Shown here: piece by piece, positions 1-8,274 of the stretch
How positions within the stretch are numbered: the stretch's first letter is position 1
How the letters are laid out: every line of letters begins with the position of its first letter
Source: Marinifilum sp.
Lineage (GTDB): Bacteria; Bacteroidota; Bacteroidia; Bacteroidales; CG2-30-32-10
Direction of reading: 5' to 3'
NCBI GenBank assembly: GCA_020718065.1
Contig: DYDE01000022.1
Location: 1 to 38,884, forward strand
Length of the DNA: 38,884 nucleotides
Translations under genes and position numbers: made by a program
The notes under the pieces: generated by a model
Databases searched by the model: none
Told to the model about the DNA's origin: nothing
Seen by the model: the letters and a program-made list of their open reading frames with translations, nothing else

Positions 1-104
1 AAGACTTAAATAAGCCTTGGGAAGTCTCATGTAAGAAAAAAATACTTTAAAGTACGGCTTGGGAAGTATAAGTATAGAAGGGATAAGGGTTTGGGAGTGG
101 AGAG

Positions 105-144
105 GTATAGTGGTATAAAGGTATAGAGGTATAAGGGTAAGGGG
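105..144. repeat. 8-bp microsatellite, GTATARRG x4-5
   Basis: Four consecutive octamers (gtatagtg, gtataaag, gtatagag, gtataagg) are followed by a degenerate fifth. The period is exactly 8, so it is not coding-related. It is probably a slippage-prone simple repeat. Confidence 0.7.
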
Positions 145-277
145 GAAAATAAAAAGGGGAGTGAAAATACTGAGAACCAGAGAGTATGGAGATCCACAGA
201 GAAAAATACTAAAAAAAAAGTAATTTGAATATGAGGCAATTTGAAAATTATTAAATAATGGTTAAATTGTTTTGAAA

Positions 278-384
278 AAGACTTGTGTGAGATTGCAGGT
301 CTTTTTTGTTTAACCACTAAGGGCACGGAGGTTTTACACAAAGGACACTAAGAATATTAGGGAGTAATGGTTAAATTGTTTTGA
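278..384 (+). repeat. Diverged copy of the AACCACTAAGG hairpin repeat
   Basis: A 10-bp stem (aagacttgtg / tgcaggtctt, 6-nt loop, then a T run) is followed by the same flank seen in the 1998-2350 repeats: taaccactaagg, ggttttacacaaagg, then ggttaaattgttttga. Compared with the downstream copies the stem has several base changes, yet all ten positions still pair when G-U pairs are allowed. The hairpin plus T run is terminator-like, but no gene ends directly before it inside the window. Confidence 0.7.
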
Positions 385-506
385 CACTATGAAAAAATGT
401 TTTTAGAATAAAATAGTAATAGAAAAAAAATTGAGGATAATTAAAACAAACCACTGAGGTATAGAGAACACGAGAGGTGCAAAGAGAACTACAAAGATAT
501 TTACGA

Positions 507-553
507 TTTACGATAGTTCGACTAGCTCACTACAAGTTTTGGATTTACGATTA
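507..553 (+). repeat. 47-bp dispersed repeat, copy 1
   Basis: The block running from tttacgatagttcg to ggatttacgatta recurs at 35544-35590 in the same orientation with one mismatch in 47. Shorter ttacgattta fragments flank both copies. It encodes nothing obvious and has no recognisable transposon ends. Confidence 0.8.
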
Positions 554-1011
554 GATAGTATATAAATATCCTCCAAATGATTATAAAACCTGAGGAAAAA
601 CAAAGAAATTAGGTATTGGCATAATTTTTGGTGGTTTAGTTTGGTGAAAAATATTTTTCGAATTGAGTAACAAAAATCTATAATTCAACGTCATATCCCA
701 AAATAAAAGCCTATTGATAGAACTTTATCTCTTTACTTAATTTTAATATCAGCTATAGCATATTGTATAATTGGATAGGGGAAAAGTTCTTTGACGTATT
801 GAATTTATTAAAAAAACAGAGATACTTGTTTGCGAACGGTAACTCTTTATTAATTATTCGAATAACAAAAATCTTATTTTTTATTTAACGGGACTTCTAA
901 ATTTATTTTTTAGTTGTCTGAAAAACAATATGTATTGTCCATAAAGGACTTATAATTAAGAATTTTAATATTAACTAATTATTTTTTTTACTAATTTAAA
1001 AACTAAATATT

Positions 1012-1974
1012 ATGACACCAAGAAAAGAAGAAATCGTAGTTATTGGAGAAATAACTTTTGAAAATTTGAAACGTGATAATGCTGCTTTTTTGGCATATTC
1101 GCCCCTTTATGATAGTGATTATATTACTGCATTTGAGACAATAATAGGTAAGGCAAAGGTAATTGTTACGACTGAGAACTTAATAGCTGAGGGAAAAATG
1201 ATTACCGAGACCTTGTATATGGATATTGATAGCTTGAAGGATATTATGAATAAACTGGAAGGCTATGTGAAAAGGGCAAAAAATCTTACTATACAGGTAA
1301 AAGATTTTGGGATACATGATGTGAGAGAAAAGATAAATACTAAGGATGTAGAGGGTTTGCTGATGAAGTTTGGAACATTGGTAAACAACATTGGCAAAAA
1401 CACTGTTGAATTGAATAAAGTGGGATATAGTACTGTGGCTTTTGATGCACTGAAAGCCCTGAAAACAAAAATAAGTGATGAGAATGTGGGGCAAACGGTA
1501 CAGGATGAAATTCAATCGGAAACGATAGATGCTAATAATTTAATTTTTGAGGAACTTAATAGAATAACAAGAGATGTGATGGATGCAGGTAAGCGTATTT
1601 ATAAATTCAGCAATAAAACCAAGTGTGGGGAATATACTTATCAGAAATTGTTAAGTAAAGTGAGGCATGAACGAAATGCCAATAAAGAGGAATTACAATT
1701 GATTGGGGAGAATTGTGTGGTTTATGTAAACTGTTTGGATGAAGAGGATAAGGAGGTGGAAGGTTTGAAGGTAAGCATACCGGAATATGAACTGGAAGTA
1801 GAAACTGATGAGGATGGTATTGCTTATTTTGAGAGTGTGCCTACGAAACCTATAAATAAGGTAACTATTGTTGTTGAGGGTGAGGGATGGGAAAAACAGA
1901 CCTTTGTGAAACAACAATTGGTTGCTGGAGGAGATTTGAATTTGGATGTGGTGATGTTGGCAATTAGCAATTAG
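1012..1974 (+). CDS. Uncharacterised 320-aa cytoplasmic protein with C-terminal beta-sandwich-like region
   Basis: I do not recognise this family. There is no signal peptide and no membrane segment, so it should be cytoplasmic. Residues about 15-215 look mostly helical and charged (stretches such as DIDSLKDIMNKLEGYVKRAK). Residues about 225-315 look like a beta-sandwich of the carboxypeptidase-regulatory/Ig-like kind: short strands around VYVNCLDEEDKEVEGLKVSI, a DEDGIAYFESVP turn, and a final LDVVML strand. The ATG start is the first in frame and follows an AT-rich leader. The last codons (LAISN, stop) lie inside a CAATTA-type simple repeat, so that repeat may have shaped the C-terminus. A strong hairpin/T-run terminator begins 24 bp after the stop. 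The gene stands alone among repeats and is convergent with the next gene. The function is unknown; that it is a real gene is likely from its length, codon use and its own terminator. Confidence 0.75.
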   Translation: MTPRKEEIVVIGEITFENLKRDNAAFLAYSPLYDSDYITAFETIIGKAKVIVTTENLIAEGKMITETLYMDIDSLKDIMNKLEGYVKRAKNLTIQVKDFGIHDVREKINTKDVEGLLMKFGTLVNNIGKNTVELNKVGYSTVAFDALKALKTKISDENVGQTVQDEIQSETIDANNLIFEELNRITRDVMDAGKRIYKFSNKTKCGEYTYQKLLSKVRHERNANKEELQLIGENCVVYVNCLDEEDKEVEGLKVSIPEYELEVETDEDGIAYFESVPTKPINKVTIVVEGEGWEKQTFVKQQLVAGGDLNLDVVMLAISN

Positions 1975-1990
1975 TAATTACCAATTAACC
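1960..1990. repeat. CAATTA-type simple repeat over the stop codon
   Basis: The run gcaattagcaattagtaattaccaattaacc is a degenerate repeat of caatta with a 6-8 nt spacing. It contains the stop codon of the 320-aa gene. The same kind of repeat appears inside the T9SS tail of the neighbouring gene (2872-2950). Confidence 0.6.
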
Positions 1991-1997
1991 ATTTTTT

Positions 1998-2037
1998 AAG
2001 ACCTGCAGGGTTTTTTGGGACTTTGTGGGTCTTTTTT
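1998..2037 (+). terminator. Intrinsic terminator of the 320-aa gene
   Basis: The arms aagacctgca (1998-2007) and tgtgggtctt (2024-2033) can form ten pairs including two G-U pairs, followed by a T run. It is also the first element of the tandem 133-bp repeat, so the same hairpin is present three times in a row. Confidence 0.75.
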
Positions 2038-2350
2038 GTTTAACCACAAAGGACACTGAGATTTTACACAAAGGGCACAAAGAAAATTAGTGAATAATTG
2101 TTAAATTGTTTTATTGATAAATTGTTGGTTTAAGACCTGCAGGGTTTTTTGGGACTTTGTGGGTCTTTTTTTTAACCACTAAGGACACTGAGATTTTACA
2201 CAAAGGGCACAAAGAAAATTAGTGAATAATTGTTAAATTGTTTAGATTGATAAATTGTTGGTTTAAGACCTGCAGGGTTTTTTGGAACTTTGTGGGTCTT
2301 TTTTTTTAACCACTAAGGACACGGAGGTTTTACACAAAGGGCACTGAGGA
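1998..2350 (+). repeat. 133-bp tandem repeat, 2.6 copies, with terminator-like hairpin
   Basis: Units begin at 1998, 2132 and 2265 (periods 134 and 133; the last is cut short near 2350). Each unit starts with the aagacctgcaggg...tgtgggtctttttt hairpin, then taaccac(t/a)aaggacac, a ttttacacaaagggcac block, and a ttgttaaattgttt/ttgttggttt tail. Copies differ by a few substitutions. A diverged copy lies at 278-384 and a fragment of the AACCAC block at 35622-35672. I see no ORF common to the units, so this is a non-coding interspersed/tandem repeat. Confidence 0.85.
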
Positions 2351-2381
2351 AAACAGAAATGGTAGATTGTTTTGATTGTTT

Positions 2382-2700
2382 GACCTCTATCCTAAATCTT
2401 TTCTCCCCTTCGACTCAGGGACCAAAAGGAGAAAGGACTTTGGCGGTTGTTGTGGTTTATGAAATTTGTTTTGCTAATATGGTTTGTGATGTTAAAAGAG
2501 AAACATTTTGGAAATGTTTCTCTTTGGAAAAAAAAGACCCCTATCCTAAATCCTTTCCCCTGAGAAGGGAAAGGACTTTGACGGTAGTTGTGGCTTTGGA
2601 GGTTTGTATTGCTAATATAGTTTGTGATTTTAAAAGAGAAATATTTTGGAAATGTTTCTCTTTGAGGAAAAAAGACCCCTATCCTAAATCTATTTCAATC
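2382..2700 (+). repeat. About 140-150-bp imperfect tandem repeat with two hairpins per unit
   Basis: Units begin with gacc(c/t)ctatcctaaatc at about 2382, 2536 and 2674 (the third is truncated). Each full unit has a first hairpin (ttctcc/ggagaa in unit 1; cctttccc 2552-2559 with gggaaagg 2567-2574 in unit 2) and a second long hairpin. The second is a perfect 14-bp stem aaagagaaacattt/aaatgtttctcttt at 2495-2525; in unit 2 (2633-2663) a C-to-T change keeps a G-U pair. Unit 1 also carries cccttcgactcaggg, a shortened form of a CTTCGACT...CAGGG motif I recall from many genomes. The 175-aa ORF across the region (2359..2886) is a by-product of the repeats. Confidence 0.8.
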
Positions 2701-2730
2701 CCTAGGTTTCATTCAGGATATGACACTTTA

Positions 2731-4335
2731 TTATTCTTTCACAAACTTTGCTATGCTAATGCCTTGTTCGTTCCAACATTTTACAAAATAAAGCCCGCCT
2801 GGCAAATCATTTATATCTATTTGAAACTTGTTACCCGAAGCATTTATCTTTTTTACTTCCTGTCCCTTTATATTGATAATTGTTAATTGCCCATTGCTAA
2901 TTGTTACCTGCCCATTGTTAATTGTTAATTGTTCATTGCTAATTGTTATTACCTTGTTTGCAGGATTGGGATATACGCTTAAGTTGTTGTTGTTTTTGCT
3001 TAACTCTTTTACTCCTATTACCGGCGATAATTTTACTACCCAATAATCTCTGCCACCTTGATTTCCTGTAACATCTCCATCGTTTGAAAGACTCTCGCCG
3101 GCAACAATATATCCGCCATCCGTAGTTTGCTGGATTGAATTTGCTTCATCATAACCAATTCCGCCTAATGATTTTTGCCATGCTATTGTTCCTGTTGAAT
3201 TTAATTTTACTACCCAATAATCATCAAAATTTGTCGTTCCATGATGACCTGTAACGTCTTCATCATTTGAACTACTACGGCCGGCAATAATATATCCGCT
3301 ATCTATAGTTTGCCAGATTGATTTTGCTCCATCAACAGAAGTCCCACCTAATGATTTTTGCCATTCTATAGTTCCTATTGAATTTAATTTTACGACCCAA
3401 TAATCAGCATAAGTTGTTGTTCCATGATGTCCTGTAACATCTCCATCATTTGATTTACTATAGCCGGCAACAATATATCCTCCTTCAGTAGTTTGCTGGA
3501 TTGAATGTGCCATATCCCAATTAGTCCCGCCTAATGATTTTTGCCATTGTATTGTTCCAGTTGAATTTAATTTTACTACCCAACAATCATCACCACCATG
3601 ATTTCCTGTAACATCTCCATTAATTGAAAGGCTCCCACCGGCAACAATATATCCGCCATCCGTAGTTTGCTGGATTGAATTTGCTTCATCACTAAAAGTC
3701 CCACCTAATGACTTTTGCCATTCTATGGTTCCTGTTGAATTTAATTTTACTACCCAATAATCATAATAACCTCCTGCAGATCCGTGATGACCTGTAACAT
3801 CTCCATCATTTGAATAACTATTGCCGGCAACAATGTAACCGCCATCCGTAGTTTGCTGGATTGAATATGCAAAATCATCATAAGTCCCGCCTAATGATTT
3901 TTGCCATTGTATGGTACCTGTTGAATTTAATTTTACTACCCAATAATCAGAAATATTTATTGATCCATGATGTCCCGTAACATCTCCATCAATTGATTCA
4001 CTAGAGCCGGCAACAATATATCCGCCATCCGTAGTTTGCTGGATTGATTGCCCCCAATCATCTCTAGTCCCGCCTAATGATTTTTGCCATTCTATTGTTC
4101 CTGTTGAATTTAATTTTACTAACCAATAATCATAACTTCCATGATTTCCTGAAACATCTCCATCATTTGAATTACTTAAACCGGCAACAATATATCCGCC
4201 ATCCGTAGTTTGATGGATTGAATATGCAACATCACCATTAGTCCCACCTAATGATTTTTGCCATTGTATGGTTGGTTGTGCTGTTGCAATATTTATTGCA
4301 AATAATGCAGCTAATATGATGTAAAGTTTTTTCAT
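2731..4335 (-). CDS. T9SS-secreted seven-repeat protein, probable beta-propeller
   Basis: A 534-aa secreted protein. Residues 1-19 form a signal peptide (MKKLYIILAALFAINIATAQ). Residues about 21-440 hold seven repeats of roughly 58-66 aa. Each begins with an (I/T)(E/Q)WQKSLGG box and continues with QQTTDGGYIVAG, a DGDVTGHHG turn and DYWVVKLNSTG. Seven beta-rich repeats suggest a seven-bladed propeller. Residues about 453-534 are a Por/T9SS sorting domain (SVYPNPANK ... LPGGLYFVK ... KFVKE), which directs outer-membrane translocation and surface attachment or release. No catalytic motif is visible; ligand binding or adhesion is an inference. The sorting domain carries an unusual insertion, QLTINNGQVTISNGQLTI, encoded by a simple DNA repeat. 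The repeats are very similar to one another, suggesting recent internal duplication. A TATGTTTG -7-like element lies on the minus strand at 4360-4367, just upstream of the ATG. Confidence 0.85.
   Translation of the reverse strand: MKKLYIILAALFAINIATAQPTIQWQKSLGGTNGDVAYSIHQTTDGGYIVAGLSNSNDGDVSGNHGSYDYWLVKLNSTGTIEWQKSLGGTRDDWGQSIQQTTDGGYIVAGSSESIDGDVTGHHGSINISDYWVVKLNSTGTIQWQKSLGGTYDDFAYSIQQTTDGGYIVAGNSYSNDGDVTGHHGSAGGYYDYWVVKLNSTGTIEWQKSLGGTFSDEANSIQQTTDGGYIVAGGSLSINGDVTGNHGGDDCWVVKLNSTGTIQWQKSLGGTNWDMAHSIQQTTEGGYIVAGYSKSNDGDVTGHHGTTTYADYWVVKLNSIGTIEWQKSLGGTSVDGAKSIWQTIDSGYIIAGRSSSNDEDVTGHHGTTNFDDYWVVKLNSTGTIAWQKSLGGIGYDEANSIQQTTDGGYIVAGESLSNDGDVTGNQGGRDYWVVKLSPVIGVKELSKNNNNLSVYPNPANKVITISNEQLTINNGQVTISNGQLTIINIKGQEVKKINASGNKFQIDINDLPGGLYFVKCWNEQGISIAKFVKE
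2872..2950. repeat. CAATTA/ATTGTTA simple repeat inside a coding region
   Basis: The stretch is built from degenerate attgttaattg and cccattgctaattg units, roughly 12-15 nt each. Read on the minus strand in frame it encodes the repeated peptide (E/N)(G/E)Q(L/V)TI in the T9SS tail of the gene at 2731-4335. It is open in frame throughout, so the gene tolerates it. Confidence 0.75.
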
Positions 4336-4826
4336 ATATAAATTTCACTAGATAAGATACAAACATACTTAAAAAATTTTATAAATAAAAAAATAACATA
4401 GTATTATGTCATTCGCATAGAATGTTTCAGAAATACGATATTCGTAATTTATATGATATAGAATTTAAAATAATACTTTTCGATTTTGCTATTCTTTATA
4501 ATATACCCAAATTCTGCAATAGAACATTTTTTTCACTTTAAATATTGCAATAATTTTCTAATGCGGAGTATTAGAAATATTTTGGAATAGCATTTCTTGA
4601 ATCGCTTTATGGGCTTTATATAAAGTGTCTTTACAATTTGAAATAAATACATTTTGAATTTTTTTAATGCTTAATCTGGGTTTAAGATAATTATTATTAA
4701 CAAAATCTTCTTTCTCTTATAATTTTGAAATTTATCCTAAAAAATTTAAGCATTTAAACTTACACTTTTATTTTTTTGGTTTGTATTTTATAAAAAATAT
4801 GTAGGTTTGTATTGATTAAGTATTAA
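4336..4826. other. Divergent intergenic region
   Basis: These 491 bases separate divergent genes. A weak minus-strand -7-like element (CAAACATA, 4360-4367) and the plus-strand promoter at 4780-4809 are the only elements I can support. The middle is AT-rich without ORF, RNA or repeat structure that I can see. Confidence 0.5.
4780..4809 (+). promoter_or_regulatory. Bacteroidota-type promoter of comM operon
   Basis: TTTG (4780-4783), 18 nt, TAGGTTTG (4802-4809) fits the phylum consensus TTTG/TAnnTTTG. The extended -7 TATGTAGGTTTG recurs exactly in front of the genes starting at 14827 and 17021 (minus strand). Transcription would start near 4816. Confidence 0.65.
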
Positions 4827-6374
4827 ATGATTAATATGTTAGTAAAAACTTTTGGCAGTGCGGTATATGGTGTTAATGCAACTACCATAACTGTAGAAGT
4901 AAACATAGGGCAGGGCATTCAGTTCTTTTTGGTTGGATTGCCCGATAGTGCGGTTAAAGAAAGTCACCAACGTATTGAAGCTGCGCTAAAAAACAATGGA
5001 TACAAGATACCCGGGAAAAAGATAGTAGTAAATATGGCTCCGGCGGATATTAGAAAAGAAGGTTCCGCATACGATCTTACTATTGCAACGGGAATACTTG
5101 CAGCTTCTGAACAAATAAAAGCAGATAAAATAAGCGATTATATTATTATGGGCGAACTTTCACTGGATGGGGGTTTGCAACCAATAAAAGGTGCTCTTCC
5201 TATAGCGATTGAAGCCCGCAAAGAAGGATTTAAAGGATTTATATTGCCTGAACAAAATGCAAGAGAAGCAGCTGTTGTTAATAATCTTGAAATTCTTGGT
5301 GTAAATAATATAAAACAGGTAATAGATTTCTTTAACTATGAAATTTCTTTGCAACCCACTGTTATTGATACAAGAGATGAGTTTTATTCCCGCCTGAATG
5401 AATATGAATTCGATTTTGCTGATGTCAAGGGACAGGAAAATATCAAAAGAGCATTAGAAATTGCAGCAGCAGGAGGCCATAATGTTATACTTATTGGCCC
5501 TCCGGGAGCAGGAAAAACAATGCTTGCCAAACGACTTCCTTCTATACTCCCTCCGCTTAATCTTCACGAAGCATTAGAAACTACAAAGATACATTCTGTG
5601 GCAGGCAGAATGAGCAAAAATACTTCTTTAATATCTGTACGACCTTTTCGTTCTCCACATCATACCATTAGTGATGTTGCACTCGTTGGCGGAGGTTCCT
5701 TTCCTCAACCCGGTGAGATATCTCTTGCACATAATGGTGTTTTGTTTTTGGATGAATTGCCAGAATTTAAACGAACTGTGTTAGAAGTATTGCGACAACC
5801 TCTTGAAGACAGAGTTGTTACCATATCAAGGGCAAAATTCAGCATTGAATATCCTTCCAGTTTTATGTTAATTGCCTCAATGAATCCATGCCCCTGTGGT
5901 TATTATAATCATCCTGAGAAAAACTGTGTGTGTGCACCCGGTATCGTTCAGAAATACCTGAATAAAATATCAGGACCTTTGTTAGACAGAATTGATATAC
6001 ATGTAGAAGTAACACCAGTTCCTTTCAAAGAGTTATCGAGCATAAGAAATGCCGAAAAAAGTGAACTGATCAGAGAAAGAGTTGTTGCAGCAAGAAAAAT
6101 TCAGGAAGAAAGATTTATAACCGATAAAGGAATTTACTGCAATGCCCAAATGGGTTCAAAACAATTGAGATCAATTTGCGCAATAGATGAAACCGGTCAC
6201 ATAATGTTAAAAACAGCCATGGAAAAACTTGGATTATCTGCACGTGCATACGACAGAATATTGAAAGTTTCACGAACAATTGCCGATCTTGATAATTCAG
6301 AACACGTACAATCGCAACATCTTGCCGAAGCAATCAATTACCGTAGTTTAGACCGTGACAACTGGGCTAGTTAA
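4827..6374 (+). CDS. comM: ComM/YifB family Mg-chelatase-like AAA+ ATPase
   Basis: A 515-aa protein of the ComM/YifB family, hexameric AAA+ motors that in characterised species promote branch migration during natural transformation. The N-terminal ChlI-like region (VKTFGSAVYGVNA ... GLPDSAVKES) is followed by the ATPase core with Walker A GPPGAGKT, Walker B VLFLDELPEF, and the ASMNPCPCGY cysteine segment. A C-terminal Mg_chelatase_C region ends near AEAINYRSLDR. The length is normal for the family. The homologues I know start at the second in-frame Met (MLVKTFGS, base 4836); the ATG at 4827 would add three residues and both are compatible with the promoter. It is first in a tight operon with the TPR membrane protein and exonuclease genes. 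Identification is firm; a role in DNA uptake here is by family analogy. Confidence 0.93.
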   Translation: MINMLVKTFGSAVYGVNATTITVEVNIGQGIQFFLVGLPDSAVKESHQRIEAALKNNGYKIPGKKIVVNMAPADIRKEGSAYDLTIATGILAASEQIKADKISDYIIMGELSLDGGLQPIKGALPIAIEARKEGFKGFILPEQNAREAAVVNNLEILGVNNIKQVIDFFNYEISLQPTVIDTRDEFYSRLNEYEFDFADVKGQENIKRALEIAAAGGHNVILIGPPGAGKTMLAKRLPSILPPLNLHEALETTKIHSVAGRMSKNTSLISVRPFRSPHHTISDVALVGGGSFPQPGEISLAHNGVLFLDELPEFKRTVLEVLRQPLEDRVVTISRAKFSIEYPSSFMLIASMNPCPCGYYNHPEKNCVCAPGIVQKYLNKISGPLLDRIDIHVEVTPVPFKELSSIRNAEKSELIRERVVAARKIQEERFITDKGIYCNAQMGSKQLRSICAIDETGHIMLKTAMEKLGLSARAYDRILKVSRTIADLDNSEHVQSQHLAEAINYRSLDRDNWAS

Positions 6375-6393
6375 ATTAATAATCATTATAAAA

Positions 6394-8256
6394 ATGTCAA
6401 AGAAAAACATTAAAAAAATCACTATTGATAAGCCAAAATCAAAAGCTATTACTGAACCATTAGTTAAATCAAATAAAAAAAAATATCTTCTTTTGTCATT
6501 GATATTGTTATTAACGGTTTTGGCATATTCTAACTCAATAAACAATCAGTTTGTTACCTACGATGATGACCAGTATATTCAAAAAAATGAAGTTATAAAG
6601 TCACTTTCTACAAAGAACATTTCAGAAATGTTCAGTACTTTTTATTTTTCGAACTATCATCCCTTAACTACCTTAAGTTATGCTATTGATTATCATTTTG
6701 CATTTAATAAAACAACAAATACAATTAATCCCGTAAGATTTCATGTTATTAACCTTCTCTTTCATTTGCTAAATATACTTTTGGTTTTTGAATTGATTTA
6801 TTTACTGGTAAAAAAAGTTAATTTAGCTGCAATTGCCGCATTATTGTTTGCAATACATCCCATGCATGTGGAATCTGTTTCTTGGATTTCTGAAAGAAAG
6901 GATGTATTATATACTTTTTTCTTTCTGCTTTCAGCAGTTACCTACTTATATTATCTAAAGAAAGAAAGGAAATTTAAGTTTATAATTTATTGCTTTATTT
7001 GTTTTTGTTTGTCTTTGCTGTCAAAATCAATGGCAGTAACGCTTCCTGTATTGTTTTTGCTTTTCGATTATTATGAAAATCATAAATTAACATTGAAAAA
7101 CATTATAGAAAAAATACCTTTTTTTGTTTTATCTTTTGTTTTTGGAATATTGGCAATAAAATCGCAAGAATCATCAGTATCAAATCTTGCATATACATTT
7201 TCTTTAGTAAATCAGTTTTTTCTTATCATTTATGGAGTGGTGTTCTATATATTTAAGTTTTTTGTACCATTTAATCTTTCAGCACTTCATGCGTATCCCG
7301 AATTATCAGGTGGTGCTTTACCTTATTACTACTATCTCTCATTAATTGTAGTGTTGGTAATACTGACTTTTATTATATTCATTTCATTTAAGTTAAAAAA
7401 AGAAATAATTTTTGGGCTACTTTTCTTTTTGATAACTATTTCTGTTGTACTTCAGCTTATTCCTGTTGGTCAGGCGATAGTTGCCGAGCGATATACGTAT
7501 GTGCCATATATAGGTCTTATATTTATAATCATTGTGGTTTATAATTTTATAAAAGAAAATAATATTCAATTGTTTCAAAAAATAAAACCTTATCTCATTG
7601 GCATTTTAACTGTTTATCTTCTTACATTTTCTTATTTAACATGGAGTAGAAATCAGGTATGGAAAAACAGTACCAGTCTTTGGTCGGATGTAATAAATAA
7701 AAACCCAAAGCATTATTATGGTTATTATGGCCTTGGCAATGCATACTATTTAAAAGATCAGTATGATGAAGCCCTTAAGAATTATAATACATCAATTGTT
7801 TTTTATCCAAAATTTGCCGACTGCTATTATAGCCGAGGAACAGCAAAATATAAACAAAATAATTATAAAGGAGCCATTGAAGACTTTACTATTGCTATTC
7901 AATTAAATCCCAAATATCAGGAAGCATATTCAAATAGGGGAACAGCAAAATTACAATTGCAGGACTTTTTGAGTGCAAAGCAAGATTTTGACAAAGCAAT
8001 TGAAATAAATCCAAAAGACGCTACAGAATATTATAATCGCGGCAATGTTGAATATTATATGCAAAAAGATTCTTTGGCTTTAAATGATTTAAATCTGGCA
8101 ATTCAATTAAAACCCATATATCCTGATGCTTATGTAAATAGAGGACTCGTATATTACTATATGAAAAATATAAATGCAGCATGCAACGATTGGAACTATG
8201 CATTACAATTAGGTCATAAAGATGCTGCTAATTATTTAAACCAATTTTGCAAGTAG
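6394..8256 (+). CDS. TMTC-like polytopic membrane protein with C-terminal TPR repeats
   Basis: About 620 aa. The N-terminal two thirds are polytopic, roughly ten or more hydrophobic segments. They carry the signature of the bacterial TMTC/GT-C-like family: NQFVTYDDDQYI (acidic first loop), NYHPLTTLSYAID, and HPMHVESVSWISERKDVLY. The last third holds about five TPR units (GLGNAYYLKDQYDEALKNY..., SRGTAKYKQNNYKGAIEDF..., and so on). Eukaryotic TMTC proteins are O-mannosyltransferases, so a glycosyltransferase using a lipid-linked sugar is plausible; this is inference. The track start at 6355 overlaps comM; I prefer the ATG at 6394 (MSKKNIKK), which leaves a 19-nt gap and drops a hydrophobic lead-in. 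It is co-directional and closely spaced with comM (upstream) and the exonuclease gene (18 nt downstream). Confidence 0.82.
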   Translation: MSKKNIKKITIDKPKSKAITEPLVKSNKKKYLLLSLILLLTVLAYSNSINNQFVTYDDDQYIQKNEVIKSLSTKNISEMFSTFYFSNYHPLTTLSYAIDYHFAFNKTTNTINPVRFHVINLLFHLLNILLVFELIYLLVKKVNLAAIAALLFAIHPMHVESVSWISERKDVLYTFFFLLSAVTYLYYLKKERKFKFIIYCFICFCLSLLSKSMAVTLPVLFLLFDYYENHKLTLKNIIEKIPFFVLSFVFGILAIKSQESSVSNLAYTFSLVNQFFLIIYGVVFYIFKFFVPFNLSALHAYPELSGGALPYYYYLSLIVVLVILTFIIFISFKLKKEIIFGLLFFLITISVVLQLIPVGQAIVAERYTYVPYIGLIFIIIVVYNFIKENNIQLFQKIKPYLIGILTVYLLTFSYLTWSRNQVWKNSTSLWSDVINKNPKHYYGYYGLGNAYYLKDQYDEALKNYNTSIVFYPKFADCYYSRGTAKYKQNNYKGAIEDFTIAIQLNPKYQEAYSNRGTAKLQLQDFLSAKQDFDKAIEINPKDATEYYNRGNVEYYMQKDSLALNDLNLAIQLKPIYPDAYVNRGLVYYYMKNINAACNDWNYALQLGHKDAANYLNQFCK

Positions 8257-8274
8257 TAACTTAAATATCAGATA

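Larger units (their letters stand above)
1..1011. other. Repeat-bearing intergenic region, no gene seen
   Basis: I see no credible gene in these 1011 bases. The only listed ORF (27..341 minus) is low-complexity Leu/Phe/Tyr/Pro sequence from an AT/purine-skewed stretch. The region holds an 8-bp microsatellite (105-144), a hairpin-bearing relative of the 133-bp repeat found downstream of the next gene (278-384), and one copy of a 47-bp dispersed repeat (507-553). The rest is AT-rich without clear structure. No convincing TTTG/TAnnTTTG promoter for the 1012 gene was found by eye. Confidence 0.6.

Noticed and set aside
27-341. 104-aa minus-strand ORF
   Set aside because: Low-complexity translation of a repeat- and AT-rich stretch, without start context, domain or signal; it runs through the hairpin repeat.
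2359-2886. 175-aa plus-strand ORF
   Set aside because: It follows the tandem repeat units and then enters antisense of the T9SS gene; its repeated peptide simply reflects the DNA repeat.
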